Positions 36,030 through 46,895 are shown, numbered from the stretch's first letter. The stretch is 64,000 nt of DNA from Nostoc sp. NIES-3756 (GCF_001548375.1 NZ_AP017295.1:1584501-1648500); one strand, 5' to 3'. The notes: generated from the letters alone by a model not told the origin. Numbers and translations: made by a program.

Positions 36030-36567
36030 TTCCCTAACTCTAGCTGGGTCATGACCTCATTTTCTCTCCTCAAACCCATGATTCTAAATCTTTAATGTAG
36101 AGGTACATTACCCATGTTAATCTTTGTATATTAGATAACCGTCAACGCTTTTGCCTTCTAGCTACAGGATGAATGGTTAATTGTCATTGGTGATTAGTCG
36201 ATATTCCATAAGAAAGGGCAAAGGGTAAGGGGTAAAGGATTTTTATGAATTAAGTGTTTCTTGTTAACTCCCCCACTGCCGACATCTTAAATATTTAGAT
36301 AAAATTAGTCTCGATTAAGGCATAATCCAGCAGTTTTTGCTATGCTGGACTAGACAATTTAGATTTTTTGAGTGCTGATTATATCGCAACACTACTTAAT
36401 TTGGCAAGCTAAAATTTCGATACAGTTAGTCTTGTTATCTACCCAAAGATTAATTAGGCGATCGCTCTCAAAAGTTGATATTTTTTTAAATGTAGAGGGT
36501 CAACGAGCTGTGCAACCAATTGTTTAGCTATGTTGGATCACAATTCCGCTTAATTCCAAGATTTTTT
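36030..36567. other. 538-bp spacer upstream of susA and the 36568 gene
   Basis: It contains the divergent promoters of susA and the small gene at 36568. An imperfect hairpin (TCCAGCA/TGCTGGA, about 36327-36349) and a HIP1 octamer GCGATCGC at about 36459-36466 are seen. Nothing else is recognised. Confidence 0.45.
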
Positions 36568-37020
36568 ATGAGTCATCATCTACCTGACACTAAAATCCCG
36601 GCTCCGTGTATTGTTAACGCGGGCATTATTGTGAACAAACTCGACATGAAGCGTTTACTGGCTGACTTAGGTCGAGTTCGCTACATCTACACCCAAGAAG
36701 GCAAGTTACAGAGCGAGGGTGAAGGAGATGTGATAGAAGTATTTGCTAACCCAAAAAGGTCTACCTTAGTGGCTAACAGTTCGCTTTACCTCAATGTTGC
36801 TAGCTTTGATTATTTAGAACTCAAACAGTCACCTCAAAAAGAAACCTTCTTTGACTTGATTCAAGAAGGTACTTGTTTACGGTTGATGCCTTTATCTACA
36901 CCTATTCAAGAACGTCGAGAGCGAACATGGAATGTCAGCGCTATTGAGGCCATGATGGAGGAAGTGCTTGCAGCAAGGTGGGATGCAGAAATAGATGATG
37001 ACTGTGGCGATGCGTTTTAA
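36568..37020 (+). CDS. Conserved cyanobacterial protein of unknown function
   Basis: The product is 150 residues from MSHHLPDTKIP (36568); the longer frame from 36520 adds a non-conserved segment. It has alternating beta-strand and helix pattern (AGIIVNKLDMKRLLADLGRV; DVIEVFANPKRSTLVANSSL), no signal peptide or membrane helix, and an acidic tail (AEIDDDCGDAF). It looks like a small soluble folded protein; I recognise no named family. Confidence 0.6.
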   Translation: MSHHLPDTKIPAPCIVNAGIIVNKLDMKRLLADLGRVRYIYTQEGKLQSEGEGDVIEVFANPKRSTLVANSSLYLNVASFDYLELKQSPQKETFFDLIQEGTCLRLMPLSTPIQERRERTWNVSAIEAMMEEVLAARWDAEIDDDCGDAF

Positions 37021-37373
37021 TAACTGCCACCCTATAGCATTGTAAATTTTGGGGAAAGTTGCGTGGGCGGCTAGCCTCCAGCAACGCCAAGGGCGAATGC
37101 CGACTTAAGCAAACTTTTTAAGAGGGATTGAAAATTCCTTTGGGATTTTAGGTGTTGCGCTGATGGTTCAAAATAGTTTAAATTTCTATCAACAAAAATA
37201 ACAAGTAGAGACCCGATATATCGCATCTCTACAGAGAGTAGGAATTAAGGACTGAATTGGCTTGTGTGTTTTGCTATGGATTGTTACCCTACCTTAATAC
37301 ACGCGAATAGGTAGGGAAGAACCGCACAACCCAAGTCAGTCTAGAAAAATTTCCATGAGTTGGAAGATTTACA
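37021..37373. other. Spacer with dispersed repeats between convergent genes
   Basis: Contains GCGTGGGCGGCT and AGCCTCCAGCAACGCC at about 37061-37086 (related to the petB-petD insert) and a GTAGAGAC palindrome at 37205-37232. No gene is seen. Confidence 0.5.
37205..37232. repeat. GTAGAGA-type palindromic repeat
   Basis: GTAGAGA and TCTCTAC arms enclose the self-complementary core CGATATATCG. It fits the small palindromic repeat class also seen at 38211-38242 and 53967-53998. Confidence 0.6.
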
Positions 37374-37796
37374 CTATCTCAGTCTGAGTGTGTAATCGTA
37401 GTTATTTGGGGATACAACTTGGTAGAATCTTTTGGGAATCATGCTTGTGGAACATCTTCCATCAGCATCGTTAATTCGGAAAGGTGATTGCTTAAGGCAG
37501 AATGTAGCTGTTTTTTTCCCTTGTAATTCCCAAGGCCGCCATTCATCGTCAGCTGCATAGACGTAAGCTGAAACATTTCTCATATCACCTTCAAGAATTG
37601 TTTCACACTCACCTGGATTAACGTGAGTCCAGCCGCTAGCTATCCAAGTACCACCAGAATACCAAGCTTTAGCAACATAAGCCTTATCAGTTGAGCGGCT
37701 ACAAACAATCAAATCGGCTTTTGCTTCTGGTGCTACGCTCATTACCATTGGCAGAGATAATAAGCCAGAAATTAATAAAGAATTTATTACTTTCAT
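37374..37796 (-). CDS. DUF1036-family secreted protein
   Basis: The product is 140 residues from MKVINSLLIS (37796), chosen since this starts a standard signal peptide ending about PEAKA. The mature part has the DUF1036 pattern: ICSRSTDKAYVAKAW, SGGTWIASGWTHVNPGECET and AADDEWRPWELQGK, with conserved Cys residues probably paired. It is exported to the periplasm or outside; function is unknown. Confidence 0.75.
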   Translation of the reverse strand: MKVINSLLISGLLSLPMVMSVAPEAKADLIVCSRSTDKAYVAKAWYSGGTWIASGWTHVNPGECETILEGDMRNVSAYVYAADDEWRPWELQGKKTATFCLKQSPFRINDADGRCSTSMIPKRFYQVVSPNNYDYTLRLR

Positions 37797-39469
<1,673 letters not shown>

Positions 39470-39545
39470 GGGAGAGGGGGAAGACAAGGGGGATAAGGGA
39501 GAGGAGGAAGACAAGGGAGAATAACTAAATAACTATGGACTATGG

Positions 39546-39643
39546 ACTAATGACTAATGACTAATGACTAATGACTAATGACTAATGACTAATGACTAAT
39601 GACTAATGACTAATGACTAATGACTAATGACTAATGACTAATG
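39546..39643. repeat. Heptanucleotide tandem repeat, 14 perfect copies of ACTAATG
   Basis: The 98-bp run consists of 14 identical ACTAATG units between tgt and psbK. It is the longest such run in the window, and its perfection suggests recent expansion. Every frame on both strands meets a stop within it. Confidence 0.97.
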
Positions 39644-39709
39644 CCAATTCATGTTAAGATACATCTCAATTATGAAACGCTGTGTTGGATTAGGTGGATT
39701 TAAATAAAC

Positions 39710-39847
39710 ATGGAAGCAGCACTCTTACTCGCAAAATTGCCTGAAGCTTATCAAATCTTCGACCCCTTGGTAGATGTTCTCCCTATAATTCCTGTTTTCT
39801 TTTTGTTGCTTGCTTTTGTATGGCAAGCAGCTGTTGGATTTAGATAA
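39710..39847 (+). CDS. psbK: Photosystem II reaction centre protein K
   Basis: The 45-residue protein begins [20 protein letters not shown]; the cleaved presequence ends before KLPEAY, giving the mature PsbK. A single membrane helix ([18 protein letters not shown]) follows. It is a low-molecular-mass subunit of photosystem II that helps dimer assembly. No strong ribosome site is seen. A hairpin terminator lies 19 bases after the stop. Confidence 0.97.
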   Translation: MEAALLLAKLPEAYQIFDPLVDVLPIIPVFFLLLAFVWQAAVGFR

Positions 39848-39865
39848 GTTAAGCTTTAACCAATT

Positions 39866-39900
39866 AATAGGACAGGTAAAATACCTGTCCTATTTTTTTA
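39866..39900 (+). terminator. Terminator of psbK
   Basis: AATAGGACAGGTA pairs exactly with TACCTGTCCTATT across AAA, followed by TTTTT. Confidence 0.95.
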
Positions 39901-40009
39901 TAATTATGATCTGTTGATAATTCTTAATCTTTTGTAATAATTTGGATAAATTCAGTAATAATATGTGTATTGCGTGGGTAGCTTAAAGTCAACGAGGAAT
40001 TAGGCAGTT

Positions 40010-40306
40010 ATGGGTAATATCAAATTTGTTAAAGAAAATAAAGAAGTTATTGCGGCAGATGGCGCTAATTTGCGTCTGAAAGCAATAGAAAATGGCGTTG
40101 ACATCTATAAATTTTTTGGCAAACTGACAAATTGTGGCGGTGGCGGTCAGTGTGGGACTTGTGTTGTGGAAATAGTCGAAGGAATTGAAAATCTTTCCAC
40201 ACCGACAAATGTAGAAAATCGGATGTTGAAGAAGAAGCCGGCAAATTACCGCTTGGCTTGTCAAACCTTAGTAAATGGCCCCGTTAGTGTAGTTACTAAA
40301 CCCTAA
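40010..40306 (+). CDS. 2Fe-2S ferredoxin (CX5CX2C type)
   Basis: The 98-residue protein has cluster ligands Cys42, Cys48, Cys51 and Cys84 ([11 protein letters not shown] ... RLACQT). The first spacing is five residues, not four as in plant-type photosynthetic ferredoxin; it therefore resembles the adrenodoxin-like spacing. Ferredoxins of this type transfer electrons to partners other than the main FNR. It is a lone gene between psbK and psbM. Its partner is unknown. Confidence 0.9.
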   Translation: MGNIKFVKENKEVIAADGANLRLKAIENGVDIYKFFGKLTNCGGGGQCGTCVVEIVEGIENLSTPTNVENRMLKKKPANYRLACQTLVNGPVSVVTKP

Positions 40307-40406
40307 ATTGTTAATGGCTAAAGAAGTAAAAAAAAAGAGCTAACACTGGCATCGTTGATGCTATTCTAAAATTGTTGACTGGAAATTAGAGAGGGGCTTC
40401 CTTGCC

Positions 40407-40520
40407 ATGCAAGTTAATGACTTGGGGTTCGTTGCGAGCATTCTGTTCGTGCTAGTACCCGCCGTGTTTTTAATCATTCTATATATCCAAACAGCTAGCC
40501 GCGAAGGTAAAAAAGATTAA
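40407..40520 (+). CDS. psbM: Photosystem II reaction centre protein M
   Basis: The 37-residue protein, [20 protein letters not shown] then [17 protein letters not shown], is a nearly standard PsbM with one membrane helix. It sits at the photosystem II dimer interface. A terminator hairpin follows. Confidence 0.97.
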   Translation: MQVNDLGFVASILFVLVPAVFLIILYIQTASREGKKD

Positions 40521-40537
40521 TTGATTGCTTTTTGTAT

Positions 40538-40574
40538 AAAAAACCCCCCATACCAGATGGTTGAGGGGTTTTTT
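40538..40574 (+). terminator. Terminator of psbM
   Basis: AAAAAACCCC (40538-40547) pairs with GGGGTTTTTT (40565-40574). It may also serve the convergent universal stress gene. Confidence 0.9.
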
Positions 40575-40597
40575 ATTGATCAACCGCTTTGATAGAA

Positions 40598-41449
40598 TTA
40601 ACCACTCGTCCTTGCTAATAATACTGGACAACTAGCGTTGATGCGAACGTAGTCGGACAAGGAAGCGCCGATGAGTCTGTCGATATCTACGAAACTCTTA
40701 GCCACTGATGGACGGCGATCGGGAGAACCGAGTAATAATAAATCTATGTTCAATTCATCTGCCAAGCGACAAATTTCTTCGCCTGGTTTACCACTACTGG
40801 TGTAACAACGAGTTTGCACTCCATATTTTTGTGCTTCCGTCACTGCTGCTGCTAACACAGGATTTTTGTCAGGGTTAACTTCTGCTAATTCCGAGTTTTT
40901 ACCACGTAAATCTGTAGTGACATTAGCCAAAATTAATTGACTACCTGGAATACCCCGTAGTAAAAACAATGCCAAGTTTAAACAATGTTTGGCTGCGTCA
41001 GAATTGTCCATCGCTACCATGACGCGGTTAATTTTCTTGACATAAATGTCATCTTTCACCAGCAACATGGGGCGCGAAGACAATTGAAAGACATACTGAC
41101 TAACTGAGTTCGATAAAATCGATTGCAGGCGCTTTAGTCCCCGTGAACCCATGATAATTAAGTCAGCATCAATTTCATCTGCTACTTGACAAACTACATC
41201 CTTGGGATCGCCTTGACGCAAAATAGAAGAAACTTGGCTAGGATCTAAGTTCAAAGTTTGAATTGCATTTGCCAGAATTTTGCCGCCTTCCTCCCATCTA
41301 TCTGTCATTGCAGATGATGTTGTTTGGGGAGGAACTACGTGCAGAACTGTCACTTTAGCTGATTTAATTGATGGAACTTCTTTCAATGTTTTCAGCATTT
41401 CTTCTGCGTGTCCCAATCCAGAAACCGCTAGCAAAATCTTTTCTATCAT
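40598..41449 (-). CDS. Universal stress protein, tandem UspA domains
   Basis: The 283-residue protein has two Usp domains (about residues 1-140 and 143-283). Each has the ATP-binding loop pattern; the first has IIMGSRGLKRLQSILSNSVS, the second LLLGSPDRRPSVAKSFVDID with a less regular G-x9-G-S/T. The first domain likely binds ATP. Such proteins support survival in starvation or oxidative stress. The upstream spacer of over 900 bp may hold regulation. Confidence 0.9.
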   Translation of the reverse strand: MIEKILLAVSGLGHAEEMLKTLKEVPSIKSAKVTVLHVVPPQTTSSAMTDRWEEGGKILANAIQTLNLDPSQVSSILRQGDPKDVVCQVADEIDADLIIMGSRGLKRLQSILSNSVSQYVFQLSSRPMLLVKDDIYVKKINRVMVAMDNSDAAKHCLNLALFLLRGIPGSQLILANVTTDLRGKNSELAEVNPDKNPVLAAAVTEAQKYGVQTRCYTSSGKPGEEICRLADELNIDLLLLGSPDRRPSVAKSFVDIDRLIGASLSDYVRINASCPVLLARTSG

Positions 41450-42362
41450 TGTTAGTTCTTGTTTTTAAGGTTGATTGATTTTTAATTTTTGTTTTAGGTT
41501 CGGATGAAATTTTCATCACTTAGCTCAACAACCTAGTAATTAAGCTAGCACAATTCAAATTCTTAGCTATTAGTAATTAACACTCAAAAGCATAAGTCTT
41601 TTCAATATGTTAATGTTTGTTTCGATTTGATTGTGCTTAATAACTCAACTGTTTACCTAAGTTTCAATCATTCAGCTTACTTTCAATATTGCCTGATGTG
41701 ATTCATAATTGAGGAAAATATTTATTATTTTTAATGTATGTTCAATATTTTTAATTAGAGAACTGTAAATTATTGCAACGATAATGATTTCCTGATTCTG
41801 CTTAATTGATGAATACCTTAATGGATTGATCAAGTAAATACCTATATCATTAGATTTCTTTTATATTTAGAATCATCAAAAAGAATTATCATTATAATAA
41901 GTAACTGTTAATTATTAGTTTTTACTTTATCAGTAAAATTAGCAAGTTTTACAAATTTTTATATAGTTAAATGAGATAAATATATAAATTTATGTAAATA
42001 GGCTGGGCTAGTTGATAAACCAAGCTAAACATTTGTAAGAAGTAAAGCGATCGCTGATAGAGATTATATTTTTGTAAATAAAATCAATTTGCAATATTTT
42101 TCATGTAAATATGCAGTTACGGCAAGCGATCGCTAGAGTATCACTCATATTTGGGGATTTATCGCTGCATCCACTTATTTTCCCGCACTTACAAAAGAAA
42201 TATTACCCATCACGTTATATTTCTTCATTATTCATTTGCGTAAATCCCGAATCAGCCTTTGATTCCCTCTTAAGAAAGCATAGCTGTGGTGGTTACTGAA
42301 GCTCAGGCAAACCTTAGTAAGTATCATCAAGCGTTCATTATATTCATTCAGGAAGTAAAAAT
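41450..42362. other. 913-bp AT-rich spacer
   Basis: This is the longest gene-free stretch in the window. It is very AT-rich, with two HIP1 GCGATCGC sites (about 42049 and 42126). A 62-codon frame at 42111-42299 has no recognisable domain and is not called. No RNA structure could be assigned. Confidence 0.45.
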
Positions 42363-42617
42363 ATGCAGCTTTCCTATCGTGGTCAAAGTTATAAATATGA
42401 CCCAAATCAGGTAAACAATCAGCTAATTTCTTATCCTCAACAATCTCATAAGTTAAAGTATCGTGGAGTTGCCTATAATACTAACTCTCGTGGGAAAGTA
42501 GAACAGATTTGTTTATTATCAGCAGCCCACAAATTAATTTATCGAGGAATTGCTTACATTATCAATAGCACTGCACAGAAACAAGATAACTCAGTGGCAG
42601 TACTAGCAAATCATTAA
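42363..42617 (+). CDS. DUF4278-type small protein with three repeats
   Basis: The 84-residue protein has three copies of a short motif: LSYRGQSYKY (about residues 3-12), LKYRGVAYNT (about 31-40) and LIYRGIAYII (about 58-67). This is the L-x-Y-R-G-x-x-Y pattern of cyanobacterial DUF4278 proteins. There is no signal or membrane segment. GGAAG at 42351-42355 is a fitting ribosome site. Function is unknown. Confidence 0.75.
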   Translation: MQLSYRGQSYKYDPNQVNNQLISYPQQSHKLKYRGVAYNTNSRGKVEQICLLSAAHKLIYRGIAYIINSTAQKQDNSVAVLANH

Positions 42618-42659
42618 CAATATTCGCTTAAATATTTATCATATATTGGTGGCTGGGAA

Positions 42660-42716
42660 TAGGTAATAGGTAATGGTAGAAAGCAATTACCCATTACCCA
42701 TTAACCATTACCGACC
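42660..42716. repeat. GGTAAT/ATTACC inverted repeat
   Basis: GGTAATAGGTAATGGT is followed by ATTACCCATTACCCATTAACCATTACC-type units (quoted in part). It is an inverted and tandem repeat related to those at 52880-52914 and 61137-61184. Confidence 0.6.
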
Positions 42717-42745
42717 CCAGCAAGTATATCGTATGTAATTAGCGA

Positions 42746-44854
42746 TCAAGCTACACTGGGCAACAAACCATTATGCTTGAGCAGAGAAACAGTACTCGGT
42801 TCCCGTCCTCTAAACTCCTCAAACACCTCCATAGGATGTTTGCTACCACCGAGAGCTAACACAGTATCTCGATAACGCTTACCTGTAGCTTTAACAGCTT
42901 CCTCATTCTCTAAGCCAGCATCTTCAAAAGCAGCAAAAGCATCTGCACTCAATACCTCAGCCCACTTGTAGCTGTAGTATCCCGCAGCATAACCACCTGC
43001 AAAGATGTGTCCAAATGCACAGAGAAAGGAATCTTCTGGTAGCGGAGGTAAAACTGTCGTGTTCTTGGCTACACGATGACGCACATCGGCGGCGGTTTCC
43101 TTACCACCGGGGCGATAACGGGAGTGTAATTCTATATCTACGCTACTAAAGTGGAGTTGTCGCAAGATAGCAGTCCCACTCATATAGTTACGAGCTGCTA
43201 GCAGCTTTTGATAGTAATGCTCTGGGAGGGGTGCGCCAGTTTCGTAATGTTTCGCCAAGCTAAACAATGTCTTGCGTTCATAACACCAGTTTTCCATAAA
43301 CTGGCTTGGTAGTTCGACTGCATCCCACTCTACATTATTAATGCCTGCTGCCCCTGTGTAGTTAACCTTGGTGAGCATATGATGTAACCCATGACCAAAT
43401 TCATGGAATAGGGTTTCGACTTCATAGAAAGTCATCAAGCTGGGTTTACCGTCTACTGGGGGAGTTTGGTTACACACCAAATACGCCACAGGTAAACGCA
43501 CAGAAGTGACACCATTTTCTGTAATTTTGGCCCGGTTGATGCAGGTATCCATCCATGCACCGCCACGCTTTTCACCAGGACGGCTGTAAGGATCGAGGTA
43601 GAAGTAGGCAATAGGACTACCGCTTTCATCAGCAATTTGAAAATAACGCACATCTTCGTGCCAAACTGGGGCTTGACCGTCGGCGGGGGTAACGGTGACA
43701 CCAAACAAGCGATTTACCAGCCCAAATAAACCGTCTAGAACTTGGGGTAGGGGGAAGTAAGGGCGTAGTTCTTCGGCGGTGAAGGCAAACTTTTCTTCCC
43801 GTTGGCGTTCTGCCCAAAATGGAATATCCCAGTGGCGTAAGTCTGCGGCTTCTGGCGCACCTTTGGCAGCAGCAAACTCTTTGAGTGCTTCTAAGTCTTT
43901 AACGGCTGCGTCATAACTAGCACCGCGTAATTCTTCTAAGAGGGCTTCTACCGCTTCCACATTAGGAGCCATTTTACTCGCTAGGCTCAACTCGGCGTAA
44001 TTGGCGAAACCAAGTAAGTTGGCTAGTTCTTGACGTAGTTCTAAAATCCGTTCTATGAGTGGGTTGTTATCTAACTCACCAGATGAGGCACGGGTAATAT
44101 AAGCTTTGTATAACTTCTCCCGTAAATCACGCCTAGTGCTGTGCTGCATGAAGGGGTTGAAACTGGGGAAGTCTAAGGTAATGTGCCAAGGGCCATTTTC
44201 TGGTGTGGCGTTTTCTTCTCCAGCCGCCCGGGCTGTTTGTGCGGCTAAACTAACTAAACTTTGGGGTAAGCCGTCAATTTCTTCTTTAGTTGTGAGGGTA
44301 AGGTTAAAAGCAGTGGTAGCATCGAGGACATGGTTAGAGAACTTAGTAGAAAGTTCTGCTAATTCCATTTGAATGGCGTTGAAACGTTCCCGTGCTTCAC
44401 CTTGCAAGCCTACACCGGATAGTTCTGCATCCCGAATGGCTGCTTCCACAATTCGCTGTTGGGCAGAGTCTAAAGTATCCCAACTATTGCTAGCACGGAG
44501 TTCTTTAAAAGCGTTGTAAATAGGTTGGCTTTGTCCCAAGTTGTTATAAAACTGTACAACTCCAGGTTGTACAGCTTCCTGGGCTGAACGTAGTTCTGGG
44601 CTATTTTTGACACCCATTAAATGGTTCACTATGCCCCAACTCCAAGTCAGCCGTTCGCTTAACTTTTCTAATGGTTCAACTAAGCCATTCCAAGTAGGCT
44701 TTACGTTACTTTCCAAGGTGGCGAGTTCTTGTTCTAATTCTGCCAATAGTTGTTGAAAAGCTGGTTTTACTTGTTCTGGTTGAATTTCGGTAAATGGAGG
44801 TAAACCAGAACCTTTGAGTAAGGGATTATGAGTAATGGTAGGATTCGCACTCAT
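42746..44854 (-). CDS. prlC: Oligopeptidase A-like M3 metallopeptidase
   Basis: The 702-residue cytoplasmic enzyme has the M3 zinc motif HEFGHGLHH (about residues 484-492) and the third ligand Glu in the following helix. The N-terminal half is the helical clamp (about 1-230). Length and motifs match oligopeptidase A/PrlC, which degrades short peptides, including cleaved signal and transit peptides. No partner genes are adjacent. Confidence 0.92.
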   Translation of the reverse strand: MSANPTITHNPLLKGSGLPPFTEIQPEQVKPAFQQLLAELEQELATLESNVKPTWNGLVEPLEKLSERLTWSWGIVNHLMGVKNSPELRSAQEAVQPGVVQFYNNLGQSQPIYNAFKELRASNSWDTLDSAQQRIVEAAIRDAELSGVGLQGEARERFNAIQMELAELSTKFSNHVLDATTAFNLTLTTKEEIDGLPQSLVSLAAQTARAAGEENATPENGPWHITLDFPSFNPFMQHSTRRDLREKLYKAYITRASSGELDNNPLIERILELRQELANLLGFANYAELSLASKMAPNVEAVEALLEELRGASYDAAVKDLEALKEFAAAKGAPEAADLRHWDIPFWAERQREEKFAFTAEELRPYFPLPQVLDGLFGLVNRLFGVTVTPADGQAPVWHEDVRYFQIADESGSPIAYFYLDPYSRPGEKRGGAWMDTCINRAKITENGVTSVRLPVAYLVCNQTPPVDGKPSLMTFYEVETLFHEFGHGLHHMLTKVNYTGAAGINNVEWDAVELPSQFMENWCYERKTLFSLAKHYETGAPLPEHYYQKLLAARNYMSGTAILRQLHFSSVDIELHSRYRPGGKETAADVRHRVAKNTTVLPPLPEDSFLCAFGHIFAGGYAAGYYSYKWAEVLSADAFAAFEDAGLENEEAVKATGKRYRDTVLALGGSKHPMEVFEEFRGREPSTVSLLKHNGLLPSVA

Positions 44855-45014
44855 GGTTAAATGTGAGTCGCAGATAATGGGTAAGTGTATTATTCTAATG
44901 TAGCGATCGCAGCCTAGTTTCGCCCTGCCATAATGCCAAATTTGCCAATAAGCTTATTTTCTTATACCAAAAAATGGTAGCCTCACTTGTATAGCTCTGT
45001 ATAGGGGTTTTTAA

Positions 45015-45824
45015 GTGACTCAAGTTATTCAGGATTTATCCACACCCGACTTAGTTGCAGCACTGGAAAACAACTTATTTGCAATTTTTACTCACTACGC
45101 TCATGCTAAAAATTGCGAATTTCACTCTGACTCTAACTTAATTCGTTTTGCCACTGGCATAGGTTTTCCGCTTTTTAATGGTGTTATTCGCGCCCAGTTA
45201 CCGCCCGAGGAAATAGATACAACAATTAGCAAAACCCTGGAATACTTTAGCACTAAACAATTACCGATGTTTTGGTGGACAGGGCCAGCAACACAACCAC
45301 CTGATTTGGGAAAGTATTTAGAAGCTAAAGGATTTAGTAATGTAGGGGTATTGCCTGCAATGGCAATTGATTTATCAACTTTACCGTCAGAAAAATCCTT
45401 GAGTACTGATTTGGCAATTACAACTGTTAGCGACCAACAAAGTCTAAAATATTGGACAGAAGTAGCTGCGATCGCTTTTGAAATTCCTGATACACAATGG
45501 GATGCCTTTTATAACTTAGAGTTAAGCCTGGGTTGGGAGTCGGAAAAATTTATCCGCTTTATTGGATATGAAAATGGTTTACCCGTCGCCACCTCAGCAT
45601 TATATTTAGATAGACAGGTAGCTGGGCTTTATTATGTCGGCACACACCCAGAAGCACGCAGAAAAGGATTTGCTAAAGCAATTGTATTAGCTGCATTATA
45701 CAAAGCCCGGAGTCTGGGATACCGTGTAGCTACATTGCAAGCATCACAGATGGGAATCAATATATATCAGCAAATAGGATTTCAGGAGTACTTTCCAGTC
45801 ACCATGTATTTGGCTGCAGGTTAA
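45015..45824 (+). CDS. GNAT-family N-acetyltransferase
   Basis: The 269-residue protein starts at GTG. Its C-terminal GNAT fold (about residues 130-269) has the acetyl-CoA motif YYVGTHPEARRKGFAKAIVL (R-x-x-G-x-A) and YQQIGFQEYFPV. The N-terminal half (about 1-125) is a divergent second GNAT-like domain. The acceptor is unknown. A 21-bp minisatellite starts 26 bases after the stop. Confidence 0.85.
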   Translation: MTQVIQDLSTPDLVAALENNLFAIFTHYAHAKNCEFHSDSNLIRFATGIGFPLFNGVIRAQLPPEEIDTTISKTLEYFSTKQLPMFWWTGPATQPPDLGKYLEAKGFSNVGVLPAMAIDLSTLPSEKSLSTDLAITTVSDQQSLKYWTEVAAIAFEIPDTQWDAFYNLELSLGWESEKFIRFIGYENGLPVATSALYLDRQVAGLYYVGTHPEARRKGFAKAIVLAALYKARSLGYRVATLQASQMGINIYQQIGFQEYFPVTMYLAAG

Positions 45825-45850
45825 CAGCACAATATGCTGTGTCAAAAATT

Positions 45851-46039
45851 GGCTTTGTTACTCGAAAGTTCAGTTTCGTTACCACGTAGTTTAGTTTTGT
45901 TACAAATACAATTAATTTCGTTAGCACGCGGTTCAGTTTCGTTACAAATACAATTGATTTCGTTAGCACGCGGTTCATTTTCGTTACAAATGCAATTGAT
46001 TTCGTTACCACCCGGTTCAGTTTTGTTACCAAACAGAAA
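45851..46039. repeat. 21-bp minisatellite, nine units in alternating A/B types
   Basis: The 189 bp divide into nine 21-bp units that share TTCGTTA. They alternate AGTTTCGTTACAAATACAATT-type and GATTTCGTTAGCACGCGGTTC-type (20-base cores), forming a 42-bp higher unit. Because 21 is a multiple of 3, frames stay open on both strands; the minus frame reads xVTKxxx heptads. No ATG or ribosome site makes a gene likely. No unique spacers occur, so it is not CRISPR. Confidence 0.93.
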
Positions 46040-46059
46040 TTTAGACCATATAGTCAAAT

Positions 46060-46365
46060 TTACTTGACTAACCGCTTTACCTCAAACCCGCGTAAACCTT
46101 CCGGTTCTTCATATTCTACTTTCACATCTTGAACCACAGCCGCCGGCGGCCCGACGTGACTCCAACGCACCATTTCCTCTACAATTTCTCGCGCACCTTC
46201 AAATACAGCCTCTACACGCCCATCAGGAAGATTTCTTACCCAACCAGTTAACCCCAATTGACTGGCGGTATCAACTGTGGCGTAGCGATAGCCTACCCCT
46301 TGCACTCTCCCAGTAATGAAGACATGAGCGCGAATGAGTTGTGACTGTGGTGTAGAATTTGGCAT
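46060..46365 (-). CDS. acyP: Acylphosphatase
   Basis: The 101-residue enzyme hydrolyses acyl phosphates. The catalytic Arg is in GRVQGVGYR (about residues 18-26) and Asn in WVRNLPDGRVEAVFEG. The C-terminal strand is YEEPEGLRGFEVKR. The length fits the family. The gene ends next to the minisatellite. It is divergent from the DUF1823 gene. Confidence 0.95.
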   Translation of the reverse strand: MPNSTPQSQLIRAHVFITGRVQGVGYRYATVDTASQLGLTGWVRNLPDGRVEAVFEGAREIVEEMVRWSHVGPPAAVVQDVKVEYEEPEGLRGFEVKRLVK

Positions 46366-46471
46366 TGACCTATCTATTGTTTACGATTACCAGTCTACAT
46401 TGTTTGTGAATCAAGAACGGATTTTTTATATCGAAGTCTGCTAATTTAAAATTCTCAATTTTGCACTGCTT

Positions 46472-46852
46472 ATGTCTGAACTACCACCACTGAATACAGA
46501 TACTATCTGGGGTATTCTCAACGATCAAATTGATGACGCTACAGTTATGCAATTAGTCTGGTACTATTTAGGCTACCGCTACAACTCAACGACAGCTAAA
46601 TGGGATAATAATTTAGTAGCACCAGAATGGCGAGATGAATATCCAGAACCTCCGAATTTTCTCGATAGCCGCCCAGCAACAATGAAATTAACCCGCTCAA
46701 TTCCTCAACAATACAAACAAATCACAAAAGAGAAGTTAGGTTTTAAAGGTTACAAAATTGGCACTTTTACACCAAGAGAAACTCGGAGAGCCACTGCTGC
46801 TAACTGGTTATTAAGTCATTTGCAGCAAAAGATTGATCAGGGTGAATTATAG
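46472..46852 (+). CDS. DUF1823-type cyanobacterial protein
   Basis: The 126-residue soluble protein contains DTIWGILNDQIDD, LVWYYLGYRYN, WRDEYPEPPNFLDSRPATM and FTPRETRRATAANWLLSHLQ. This fits the DUF1823 family of cyanobacteria and plastids, by recollection. No catalytic motif is visible. A strong terminator follows 11 bases after the stop. Confidence 0.75.
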   Translation: MSELPPLNTDTIWGILNDQIDDATVMQLVWYYLGYRYNSTTAKWDNNLVAPEWRDEYPEPPNFLDSRPATMKLTRSIPQQYKQITKEKLGFKGYKIGTFTPRETRRATAANWLLSHLQQKIDQGEL

Positions 46853-46863
46853 TTTTTAATATG

Positions 46864-46895
46864 AAAAAGCTAGGTCACTACTACCTAGCTTTTTT
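46864..46895 (+). terminator. Terminator after the DUF1823 gene
   Basis: AAAAAGCTAGGT (46864-46875) pairs with ACCTAGCTTTTT (46883-46894) across CACTACT, with a T-run. Confidence 0.95.

Noticed and set aside
39546..39643. CRISPR array or iteron-type origin
   Set aside because: Pure 7-bp tandem repeats of a type found at many gene borders in the window; no replication initiator gene nearby.
42111..42299. 62-codon plus-strand frame in the long AT-rich spacer
   Set aside because: No recognisable sequence and no ribosome site; it includes a HIP1 octamer and appears to be chance.
45851..46039. CRISPR array
   Set aside because: Units are contiguous, without unique spacers.
45799..46067. Overlapping 71-77 codon frames on both strands in the 21-bp array
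   Set aside because: Open frames follow from the unit length being a multiple of 3. The minus frames start with TTG or overlap the GNAT gene, and no ribosome site is seen.
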